DNA of 8,062 bases from Rhodoluna limnophila (GTDB lineage: Bacteria; Actinomycetota; Actinomycetes; Actinomycetales; Microbacteriaceae): positions 1 through 8,062 of the forward strand of contig CALPUC020000037.1 of assembly GCA_943326655.2 (NCBI GenBank), read 5' to 3'. Shown here in pieces: positions 1-6,429 of this stretch. The position numbers and the translations under genes are program-made. Under the pieces are notes generated by a model. That model was not told the origin of the DNA. It ran no database searches and worked only from the letters and a program-made list of their open reading frames with translations. Numbering within the stretch: position 1 is the stretch's first letter; each line of letters starts with the position of its first letter.

Positions 1-1
1 G

Positions 2-556
2 TTTCCGGAAAAACTTTCAACCGACGAGCAAAAGCACATGGTAGAAATGTTCGGCGTAATCGATGACATTTGCGAAGAGCACGGTCTGAAGCAGGTCTTG
101 CACCCGCATGTTCAAACTCTGGTCGAGACAAAGGACGACATAAACCGAGTTCTCGATACCTGCGATGTGAATTTCTGTCTCGACACCGGTCACATCGCGC
201 TAGGTGGAATGGATCCGGTGAAGTTCGCTAAGGAATCATTCGACCGAGTTGGGCACGTGCACCTAAAAGATGTAAACCTGGCCATGGGTCCAGCGGTACT
301 TCGTCGTGAAATCTCATTAATGCAGGCTACCCAGAATGGTCTTTTCACTCCTCTGGGTCAGGGTTCGGTCGACATCCTGGGTGTTGTCGAAGCCTTGGAG
401 ACGCAGGGCTACCAAGGACGCTACGTAATCGAGCAGGACACGGCAATAACCGATGGAATGCCGGCGCTGGGCGAGGGCCCGCTGCTGCAGGTTACCGAAT
501 CGATGAAATACCTAATTGATGTTGTGGCTCCAAAAGTAGCCGAGGCAAATAAGTAG
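2..556 (+). CDS. IolE/IolI/IolH-like TIM-barrel sugar isomerase or inosose dehydratase, 3' part
   Basis: The reading frame is open from base 2, so the gene begins upstream and about the last 184 residues are visible; this family is usually near 300. The internal Met at 38 is not the likely start because coding sequence (FPEKLSTDEQKH) continues ahead of it. Numbering from that Met, the fragment shows HPHVQTLVE (22-30), FCLDTGH (46-52), HVHLKDV (73-79), a G-L-F-T-P-L-G-Q-G stretch (101-109) and a GYQGRYVIEQD strand (124-134). D49, H75 and E132 are plausible metal ligands of the xylose-isomerase-like (AP endonuclease 2) fold. Lying two bases ahead of iolC, it most likely dehydrates 2-keto-myo-inositol (IolE role) or interconverts inososes (IolI role). 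The ending differs from my memory of Bacillus IolE, so the exact reaction is left open. The fold is confident; the substrate class is inferred from context. Confidence 0.8.
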   Translation, partial: FPEKLSTDEQKHMVEMFGVIDDICEEHGLKQVLHPHVQTLVETKDDINRVLDTCDVNFCLDTGHIALGGMDPVKFAKESFDRVGHVHLKDVNLAMGPAVLRREISLMQATQNGLFTPLGQGSVDILGVVEALETQGYQGRYVIEQDTAITDGMPALGEGPLLQVTESMKYLIDVVAPKVAEANK

Positions 557-558
557 CC

Positions 559-1494
559 ATGGATGTAATCAGCGTCGGGAGAGTGAGCGTAGACCTCTAC
601 GCTGTTGAACCCGGCGTTGGCTTCGATCGGCAGCAGAGTTTCACTAAATCTATTGGCGGAAGCCCCACCAATGTTGCAATTGCCGCCGCCCGACTAGGCC
701 ACAAGGTTGCCCTGGCCACCAAGGTTGGCGATGATTCCTTTGGCGAATACGTCCGTTGGCGTTTGGGTGAATTTGGGGTTTCGACGGAGCTGGTGAAGGT
801 GCAGCCAAACTCTCAAACACCGCTTGCTTTTGCTGCACTAACACCTCCGGAATCGCCTACGGTAGTTTTCTATCGCGGCGAGGCAGCCCCCGATACAACT
901 CTTGAGCTGAACGACGTTTCTGAAGAATTGATAAAAGAAACCCGCATTTTATGGATAAGTCAAAGCGGGCTAGCGATGGGCACCACCGCTCAGAGCTCGC
1001 TTAGTTGGATGGCTATGCGCAGCCGTGACCAATTCACCATTCTCGATTTGGATTACCGCCCTTCACTTTGGAACAGCGTCGAAGAATCAAGAGCTATGGC
1101 ACAGCAGGCGATTGCTCTCGCCTCGGTGGTTGTCGGAAATCGAGAAGAGTGCCTGATGGCTCTGGGCACAGACGAACCGGGAGCCGCAGCTGATGCACTT
1201 TTGGCGGCAGGGGTGGCTTTGGCAATTGTGAAACTGGGTGCCGAAGGAGCGCTTTTCGCAAGCGCCACCGAAAGAATCCAGGTGTCGCCAATTGCAATCG
1301 ATGTCGTTTGCGGGCTAGGGGCAGGCGATGCTTTTGGCGGGGCACTCTGTCACGGGCTACTTGAAGGCTGGAGCCTCGAGCGAATTGCGGCCGCGGCTAA
1401 TGCAGCCGGTGCCCTGGTTTCGATGGCCCTAACCTGCTCAGACGCGATGCCAACCGCAAAGGAACTTGCCGAGATTACGGAAAGGCACTCATGA
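559..1494 (+). CDS. iolC: 5-dehydro-2-deoxygluconokinase (PfkB family)
   Basis: This cytoplasmic kinase of 311 residues phosphorylates 5-dehydro-2-deoxy-D-gluconate at O6 using ATP, the step before aldol cleavage in myo-inositol breakdown. PfkB hallmarks are complete: the N-terminal sugar-binding motif GGSPTNVA (33-40), DLDYRPSLW (163-171), VGNREEC (192-198), VKLGAEGA (224-231) and the anion-hole and catalytic motif GLGAGDAFGG (252-261) with catalytic base D257. The C-terminal CSDAMPT (293-299) is a strong IolC signature that ribokinases and fructokinases lack. Length is typical. The start is two bases after the preceding stop, with only a weak GAGG about 13 nt upstream, so translation probably depends on coupling. 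It overlaps the following aldolase by 4 nt. Identity as IolC rests on the C-terminal motif plus five flanking inositol genes. Confidence 0.93.
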   Translation: MDVISVGRVSVDLYAVEPGVGFDRQQSFTKSIGGSPTNVAIAAARLGHKVALATKVGDDSFGEYVRWRLGEFGVSTELVKVQPNSQTPLAFAALTPPESPTVVFYRGEAAPDTTLELNDVSEELIKETRILWISQSGLAMGTTAQSSLSWMAMRSRDQFTILDLDYRPSLWNSVEESRAMAQQAIALASVVVGNREECLMALGTDEPGAAADALLAAGVALAIVKLGAEGALFASATERIQVSPIAIDVVCGLGAGDAFGGALCHGLLEGWSLERIAAAANAAGALVSMALTCSDAMPTAKELAEITERHS

Positions 1495-2408
1495 AGCTAG
1501 ATCTAGAAACCTACAGCGCTCTAATTGAAGCGAGAATCTTCGAACCAGAGTCTTTTACCCGACCACTTTTGAATCGTCCGCGAAGAACCATTCCTGGCAA
1601 CGATGGAAATCTACTGATACTTGCTTCTGATCACACTGCACGCGGAAAAATCTCGCTTGGTTCAGACCCGCTGGCAATGGCAGACCGATATACGCTTCTC
1701 GATCGTCTGGTTAGTGCCCTTGCGGCACCGGGTGTTGACGGCGTTTTGGCTAGCGCCGACATCTTGGAAGAACTTGCCTGGCTCGGCGCTCTGGACAACA
1801 AGTTGGCGATTGGTACCTTGAATCGCGGTGGTGTCATCGGAGCTAGTTGGGAACTAGACGACCGGTTGAGTGCCTACGACGCAGAACACGTGCTATCGAG
1901 AGGTCTCGACGGCGGAAAAACTCTCCTGCGCATCGATTACTCAGACCCTTCCGTGCCAAGAACTCTGGAAATGGTGGCGGCCCAAACCACAAAGTTGGCT
2001 GATCACAAATTGATGGCCATGATCGAGCCACTTCCCTATCTAAAAAACGAGTCAGGACAGGCAATCCTGAACACCAGCGACGAAGAGCTGGCCAAAGTCG
2101 TTGCAATCGCTTCCGGCTTGGGTTCGTCTTCGGCGTACACGTGGCTGAAAATTCCTCCGAGCCAACGGATGGCTGAAATTGCTGGCACAACTTCTCTCCC
2201 AATCCTGATGCTTGGCGGAGAACCAGAGGGGAATCCTCTAGAAATATTTGATCAGTGGTCGAAAGCCATGACCGAGCCCAATGTTCGTGGATTAGTTGCC
2301 GGGCGAACGCTGCTGTATCCGAGCGATGGAAATTCCAGCCAGGCTATCGAGAAGGCGGCCGCTATTGTTCATCCAGGTTTTTCCGAGTCAAAGGCGGTTA
2401 GTAAATGA
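1491..2408 (+). CDS. DhnA/IolJ-like (beta/alpha)8 class I aldolase of the inositol cluster
   Basis: This 305-residue TIM-barrel protein probably cleaves 2-deoxy-5-keto-gluconate 6-phosphate to dihydroxyacetone phosphate and malonate semialdehyde, the job of IolJ in Bacillus. Visible barrel features are ASDHTARG (45-52), ASADILEEL (87-95), the LLRIDYSDP strand (145-153), MIEPLPY (177-183), YTWLKIPPS (216-224) with K220 as the candidate Schiff-base lysine, and two C-terminal phosphate-binding loops, LGGEPEG (241-247) and VAGRTLLYP (269-277). This resembles class I DhnA/LsrF aldolases and not the zinc-dependent class II fold of Bacillus IolJ. I recall actinobacterial homologues being named after a Corynebacterium inositol-cluster gene (Cgl0159 family). 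An AAAGG at 1481-1485 with a 5-nt spacer supports the start, which overlaps iolC in ATGA. The enzymatic role is inferred from position and fold. Confidence 0.82.
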   Translation: MKLDLETYSALIEARIFEPESFTRPLLNRPRRTIPGNDGNLLILASDHTARGKISLGSDPLAMADRYTLLDRLVSALAAPGVDGVLASADILEELAWLGALDNKLAIGTLNRGGVIGASWELDDRLSAYDAEHVLSRGLDGGKTLLRIDYSDPSVPRTLEMVAAQTTKLADHKLMAMIEPLPYLKNESGQAILNTSDEELAKVVAIASGLGSSSAYTWLKIPPSQRMAEIAGTTSLPILMLGGEPEGNPLEIFDQWSKAMTEPNVRGLVAGRTLLYPSDGNSSQAIEKAAAIVHPGFSESKAVSK

Positions 2409-3307
2409 AGTGGTTTTATCCAAACGGTGAATTGAGTGCCGACGGGGCAGAAGTTGTTATCACTCCGGAATTGGCCGGCTGGGAATATAGCGGTCTCAGA
2501 GTTTTCAAGCTCTCAGACCAAAAGCCCATAGACATCGAATTAACAAATGAAGAGGCGATTATTCTGCCGCTTTCGGCTCAGGCTGTCTCGGTCACTGTCG
2601 ACGGGGAAAAGTTCCTCTTGGCTGGTCGCATCGGTGTTTTCCACTCGGTGTCAGATCACCTGTATGTTCCCGTTGGGTCGAAAGTGAGCATTAGCGGAGC
2701 CAGCGGAGAGATAGCAATTTGCACCGCACGCGCAACCGAAAGCTTTCCAGTCGCCCAAATTAGTGCCGACAGCGTTGAGGTTGAGGTTCGCGGGGCCGGC
2801 CAAGCATCTCGCCAGGTAACGAATATCGCAACGCCCACATCATTCGTGGGAGCGCACCGGATCAATGTTTGCGAAGTCATTACCCCTGGCGGAAATCTTT
2901 CGTCCTGGCCACCTCATCGGCACGACGGCATTGGCGATTGCTCGTTCACAAACGAGGAGATCTACTACTTCCGGATCGGCAGCATCGATAGCCACCACGG
3001 TTCGGCTAAGGGGCAGGGTTCTTTTCACGTTTACACGGTTGATGGTTCGAAAGATGAAACCGTCACACTGCACGATGGAGACGTATATCTCGTGCCTGAG
3101 GGTTATCACGGCCCAACCACGGCGCCGCCCGAATACCCGATGTATTTCCTGAATATCCTGGCCGGTCCCGGTTTGGCCAGAACAATGTCGTTTTGCGACG
3201 ACCCAGAACATGAATACATCCGAAAAAACTGGCTCAATCAAGAGCAAGACCCAAGGCTTCCTTGGACGACGTCTGAGGGTCCAAATAAAAACAGGAGAGA
3301 AGAATGA
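2405..3307 (+). CDS. iolB: 5-deoxy-glucuronate isomerase (KduI/IolB cupin)
   Basis: This 300-residue bicupin converts 5-deoxy-D-glucuronate to 5-dehydro-2-deoxy-D-gluconate, between the IolD and IolC steps. The C-terminal cupin carries the metal-binding pattern: WPPHRHD (168-174) gives H171 and H173, EEIYYFRI (184-191) gives the glutamate, and GDVYLVPEGYHG (225-236) gives H235. The latter continues into PMYFLNILAGP (245-255), which is diagnostic of IolB. The N-terminal half (about 1-125) is the degenerate cupin of the family. Length is normal, with a charged C-terminal tail. It overlaps both neighbours by 4 nt (ATGA at 2405-2408 and 3304-3307). AAAGG at 2390-2394 lies 10 nt before the ATG, a fairly loose spacing that again suggests coupling. 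All four candidate zinc ligands are present, so the enzyme looks intact. Confidence 0.95.
   Translation: MKWFYPNGELSADGAEVVITPELAGWEYSGLRVFKLSDQKPIDIELTNEEAIILPLSAQAVSVTVDGEKFLLAGRIGVFHSVSDHLYVPVGSKVSISGASGEIAICTARATESFPVAQISADSVEVEVRGAGQASRQVTNIATPTSFVGAHRINVCEVITPGGNLSSWPPHRHDGIGDCSFTNEEIYYFRIGSIDSHHGSAKGQGSFHVYTVDGSKDETVTLHDGDVYLVPEGYHGPTTAPPEYPMYFLNILAGPGLARTMSFCDDPEHEYIRKNWLNQEQDPRLPWTTSEGPNKNRREE
3293..3297 (+). promoter_or_regulatory. Strong Shine-Dalgarno for the Gfo/Idh/MocA dehydrogenase
   Basis: AGGAG followed by a 6-nt spacer precedes the ATG at 3304. It is embedded in the last codons of iolB and is the best-matching ribosome site in the inositol operon. It fixes the start of the dehydrogenase and suggests that this gene can be initiated independently of coupling to iolB. 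Confidence 0.75.
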
Positions 3308-4476
3308 AAAAAGAAATCGGCATAGCGGTTCTAGGTCTTGGTTGGATGGGACAGGCGCATAGTCGGTCGGTACTTCGAATCCCATCTCTTTTCCCTGAAC
3401 GGTCATTCGAACCGCGACTGGTGGTTTGTGCAGATACCGAGGCCGAACGCCGTGATCGCGCAGTTAACGATTTTGGATTTGAAAGAGCCGTTGAGGATTG
3501 GAGTGAGGCTATCGCCTCCGACGATGTCGATGCGGTTTGGATCACAGCGCCAAACATGATGCACATTCCCATGGTTGAGGCAGCCTGCGCAGCCGGCAAG
3601 GCGGTTTTTTGTGAAAAGCCGATTGGTGGAAAACCTGAGCAAACCGTAGCCGCCTACAAATCAGCAGAGGCTGCCGGAGTCAAAACCGGTGTTGGCTACA
3701 ACTATCTTTGGGCACCGCTCGTTATGCACACCCGCAACCTAATCGCTTCAGGTGAACTGGGAGAAATAACTCACTACCGAGGTCGATTTGTGTCAATGTA
3801 CGGCAGTGACGAACTGGGACTACTCAGCTGGAGATTTCTAATGGATCAGGCCGGATACGGAGTGACAAGCGACATTTTGAGTCACTGTGTTTCGCTCGCT
3901 CAGTACTTGGTCGGAGACATATCCGAAGTCGTGAGCATGAAGAAAACAACCATTCCGATGAGGCCACTTCCAACCGGAGCGTCCAGTCACTATGGTCGCG
4001 GTAAACCTGAGGACAAAAAAGGTGAAGTTGAGAACGAGGATTTCGCTTCCGTTCTCTGTACTTTTGAAAACGGCGCCACGGGTTCATTTGAGGTCAGCAG
4101 AACCCTTGTCGGCCCAGAGAGTCAAAACGCGTTTGAGGTGTTTGGAACAAAAGGCTCCATCTCTTGGAACTTGGAAAAAATGAACGAGTTGGAGTATTAC
4201 CAGCTCACCGACAGTAAAAATTCCGGCTACACAACCATCTATGGTGGCGACCGATTCCCTTTCCATGGAGCATTCGTGCCTGGGCAGGCCAACGCCATCG
4301 GGTTTGAGGATATTGTTGCGATCGAAGATTATTCGTTCTTGGAAGCACTTGCCACCGGCGGAACTTTCTCCCCAAGTTTCCGAGAGGCAGTCGACGTTGT
4401 CAGTGTTCAAGAAGCAGTGATTAAGTCGTGGGAATCTCGAACCTGGGAACCGGTAATCGATTTGGCAAAAGGTTAA
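3304..4476 (+). CDS. Gfo/Idh/MocA-family NAD(P)-dependent dehydrogenase, probably inositol-related
   Basis: This 390-residue cytoplasmic oxidoreductase has an N-terminal Rossmann fold with GLGWMGQAH (11-19) and the AD pair (43-44) at the end of the second strand. The family EKP motif is at 104-106, with K105 the expected catalytic lysine. The C-terminal substrate domain carries D190 and H194 in SDILSH, matching the D-x3-H pair used by inositol dehydrogenases to bind substrate and take up the hydroxyl proton. Its place between iolB and iolD points to oxidation of myo-inositol or another isomer (scyllo, chiro) to an inosose. It is about 50 residues longer than the typical IolG of about 340, with an insertion-like stretch around 225-245 (PTGASSHYGRGKPEDKKGE). 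For that reason I do not assign the symbol iolG; an IolW/IolX/IolU-like or other sugar dehydrogenase remains possible. The family is certain; the substrate is inferred. Confidence 0.88.
   Translation: MKKEIGIAVLGLGWMGQAHSRSVLRIPSLFPERSFEPRLVVCADTEAERRDRAVNDFGFERAVEDWSEAIASDDVDAVWITAPNMMHIPMVEAACAAGKAVFCEKPIGGKPEQTVAAYKSAEAAGVKTGVGYNYLWAPLVMHTRNLIASGELGEITHYRGRFVSMYGSDELGLLSWRFLMDQAGYGVTSDILSHCVSLAQYLVGDISEVVSMKKTTIPMRPLPTGASSHYGRGKPEDKKGEVENEDFASVLCTFENGATGSFEVSRTLVGPESQNAFEVFGTKGSISWNLEKMNELEYYQLTDSKNSGYTTIYGGDRFPFHGAFVPGQANAIGFEDIVAIEDYSFLEALATGGTFSPSFREAVDVVSVQEAVIKSWESRTWEPVIDLAKG
4468..4472 (+). promoter_or_regulatory. Shine-Dalgarno deciding the GTG start of iolD
   Basis: AAAGG with an 8-nt spacer precedes GTG at 4481. 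No ATG in frame gives a comparable N terminus, and the resulting start (MADTVRITAAEAIVRFL) aligns with the usual beginning of IolD proteins. Confidence 0.6.
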
Positions 4477-4480
4477 GAAG

Positions 4481-6328
4481 GTGGCTGACACTGTCAGGAT
4501 TACCGCGGCAGAAGCGATAGTTAGGTTTCTAATCGCCCAGCGAATCGTTGTCGATGGCGAAAACAAACCGCTTTTCCCTGGAGTGATCGCCATTTTTGGG
4601 CATGGAAACGTAACTAGCCTCGGGCACTCCCTTGAATCGCATCGAACTGAAATTCCAGTTTGGCGCGGTCAAAACGAGCAAGGCATGGGTTTGGCGGCAG
4701 CCGCCTTCAGCAAAGCCATGCGTCGACAGCAAATAATGGTTTGCACGTCATCCATCGGCCCTGGTGCAACGAACATGGTTACCGCCGCCGGGGTTGCGAT
4801 GGCTAATCGCCTCCCAGTGCTTTTCATTGCGGGAGACACCTTTGCATCTCGACTACCCGACCCGGTTATCCAACAGGTCGAACACTTTGGTGTTCCGTCA
4901 ACAACTGTGAACGATTCCTTTAAGCCGGTGGTGAGATTCTGGGATCGGGTCAATAACCCCGCTCAGTTGCTTAGTTCTCTGCCGCAGGCACTGGCCACAA
5001 TGCTGGACCCTGCAGACTGCGGGCCGGCGTTTATCGGTTTGCCACAGGATGTAGCTGCCGAAGCCTATGACTTTCCAACAAAGTTTTTTGAAACAAAGAT
5101 TCATGAAATTGCTAGACCCAGACCAGATCGCAATCAGGTTTCTCGTGCCGTAGAGGTGATACGCAGCGCCAAGCGCCCGGTAATCATCGCCGGAGGAGGT
5201 GTGCATTACTCGCGAGCCGAACAAGAGCTGGCTGACTTTGCATTGAGATTTGGCATACCCGTGGTCGAAACCGTGGCCGGTAAATCGAGTTTGCTGGCAA
5301 CCCATCCAAGGTATTCCGGACCACTGGGCGTAACCGGAACGGCCGAGGCAAATGAGTTGGTCAGTGCTGCCGATGTGGTGCTGGCGATTGGAACAAGGCT
5401 CGAGGATTTCACCACCGGGTCTTGGACACTCTTTGAATCAAATGCTCAGGTGATTGGAATCAACGCAGCTCGTTTCGATGCCGCGAAACACCGCTCCCTG
5501 GCGGTAGTGGGTGATGCTCTCGAGAGTCTGAACGATTTGACTAACGCTCTAGCCGATTGGGCAGCAGACAAAGCTTGGACTGATCGGGCAAGTGCTCTGA
5601 AACTTGAGTTGATTAAGTACGTTGACGGTCGAACCAGCGACGACGGCATCTGGCCGCCAAGCTATGCCCAGTTAGTGGGTCTGGTGAATAAGGCTGCGGA
5701 ACCAGAAGACTATGTTCTAACCGCTGCGGGCGGTTTGCCCGGCGAACTAAACATCAACTGGATGAGCAAGGGAATTGCCACTTTTGATTGCGAGTATGGC
5801 TTCTCCTGCATGGGTTATGAGATTGCCGGAGGCTGGGGAGCTGCCATGGCGCGCCCAACCGGTCAGGTGTTCACCATGGTCGGCGACGGCTCTTACCTGA
5901 TGCTAAATTCGGAGCTTTACTCTTCTGTGCTTTCAGGTCACAAAATGATTCTCATAGTTTGCGACAACGAGGGCTTTGCTGTTATCGAACGTCTGCAGCT
6001 CAACAAGGGAGGCGCGTCGTATAACAACATGCTCGCCGACTCTCTCGGTACCGGAAGCAAAGCCAGGGTCGATTTCCGAGCTCATGCAAGTGCGCTTGGC
6101 GCCACTGCCTTCGAGGTTAATAGCCTTCACGAGTTCTCGAGTGCTCTCGAGAAAGCGCGCGAATGCACTGAATCAGTTGTGATTGTCTGCAAGGTGAGAC
6201 CGGATGACTTCTCTGAAACGGGATCATTTTGGCAGGTCGGGGTTCCAGAGGTCTCGGCTCGAAAGCAAGTGGAGCAAGCGAGAAAAGAAGTTGATGAAGG
6301 GCTGAAGCTTCAACGCAAAGGCATTTAG
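4481..6328 (+). CDS. iolD: 3D-(3,5/4)-trihydroxycyclohexane-1,2-dione hydrolase (ThDP-dependent)
   Basis: This 615-residue enzyme hydrolytically opens the ring of 3D-trihydroxycyclohexane-1,2-dione to give 5-deoxy-D-glucuronate. It has the three-domain layout of the acetolactate synthase superfamily. The Pyr domain has IFGHGNVTSLG (38-48), the cofactor-activating glutamate E66 in RGQNEQ (62-67), and SSIGPGATNMVTAA (90-103), a very characteristic IolD block. GDTFASRLPDPVIQQVEHF (118-136) follows. The central domain runs about 215-360. The PP domain has EYGFSCMGYEIAGGWG (438-453) and the ThDP/Mg motif from GDGSY (468-472) to DN at 495-496. Length is close to the usual 620-640. It begins at GTG four bases after the dehydrogenase stop. 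A C-terminal charged helical tail (about 588-615) ends the protein. This is the last gene of the inositol operon in the window. Confidence 0.96.
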   Translation: MADTVRITAAEAIVRFLIAQRIVVDGENKPLFPGVIAIFGHGNVTSLGHSLESHRTEIPVWRGQNEQGMGLAAAAFSKAMRRQQIMVCTSSIGPGATNMVTAAGVAMANRLPVLFIAGDTFASRLPDPVIQQVEHFGVPSTTVNDSFKPVVRFWDRVNNPAQLLSSLPQALATMLDPADCGPAFIGLPQDVAAEAYDFPTKFFETKIHEIARPRPDRNQVSRAVEVIRSAKRPVIIAGGGVHYSRAEQELADFALRFGIPVVETVAGKSSLLATHPRYSGPLGVTGTAEANELVSAADVVLAIGTRLEDFTTGSWTLFESNAQVIGINAARFDAAKHRSLAVVGDALESLNDLTNALADWAADKAWTDRASALKLELIKYVDGRTSDDGIWPPSYAQLVGLVNKAAEPEDYVLTAAGGLPGELNINWMSKGIATFDCEYGFSCMGYEIAGGWGAAMARPTGQVFTMVGDGSYLMLNSELYSSVLSGHKMILIVCDNEGFAVIERLQLNKGGASYNNMLADSLGTGSKARVDFRAHASALGATAFEVNSLHEFSSALEKARECTESVVIVCKVRPDDFSETGSFWQVGVPEVSARKQVEQARKEVDEGLKLQRKGI

Positions 6329-6338
6329 ATAAGAGCGT

Positions 6339-6373
6339 TTGCAGTTTGTTATCAGGAATCTCCCAGACTGCGA
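6339..6373 (+). terminator. Possible terminator hairpin after iolD
   Basis: TTGCAGTTTG (6339-6348) can pair with CAGACTGCGA (6364-6373). This gives a continuous 10-bp RNA stem, with two G-U wobbles on the + strand transcript, closing a 15-nt loop. It starts 11 nt after the iolD stop, where transcription of the inositol operon would be expected to end. No U-tract follows and the loop is large, so it is not a textbook Rho-independent terminator; it could be a processing or 3'-protecting stem, or chance. Confidence 0.35.
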
Positions 6374-6379
6374 TGCCAT

Positions 6380-6400
6380 TGTGAACTAGTAAACGTCACA
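6380..6400 (+). promoter_or_regulatory. Inverted repeat TGTGA-N11-TCACA upstream of the export operon
   Basis: Perfect 5-bp arms TGTGA (6380-6384) and TCACA (6396-6400) flank an 11-nt centre that contains ACTAGT. The repeat sits 29 bases before the adaptor gene, where an operator would overlap the promoter. A CRP/GlxR site would have a 6-nt centre, so this spacing does not fit that family. No convincing -35/-10 pair is visible: TTGTGA at 6379-6384 with TACGTC 16 nt later is the best, and it is weak. The promoter for the downstream genes must nevertheless lie in this 101-nt gap if the hairpin before it terminates. Confidence 0.25.
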
Positions 6401-6429
6401 TACGTCGCAGGGGTAGGAAAGAAGAAAGC

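Noticed and set aside
38..556. ATG at 38 as a true start giving a 172-residue protein
   Set aside because: The frame is open to the window edge and the protein would lack the first half of the TIM barrel; the gene is cut by the window, not short.
2840..3406. 188-codon open frame on the minus strand
   Set aside because: It lies antisense across iolB and the dehydrogenase start, both of which have clear catalytic motifs; its translation shows no recognisable domain.
4084..4593. 169-codon open frame on the minus strand
   Set aside because: It is antisense to the dehydrogenase and iolD coding regions and has no recognisable motif.
6380..6400. CRP/GlxR-type cAMP receptor binding site
   Set aside because: The arms TGTGA and TCACA match, but the centre is 11 nt instead of the 6 nt these regulators require; kept only as an unassigned inverted repeat.
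6393..6405. Two ACGT repeats (6393-6396 and 6402-6405) as tandem regulator sites
   Set aside because: Four-base matches nine bases apart are easily expected by chance and match no operator I can name.
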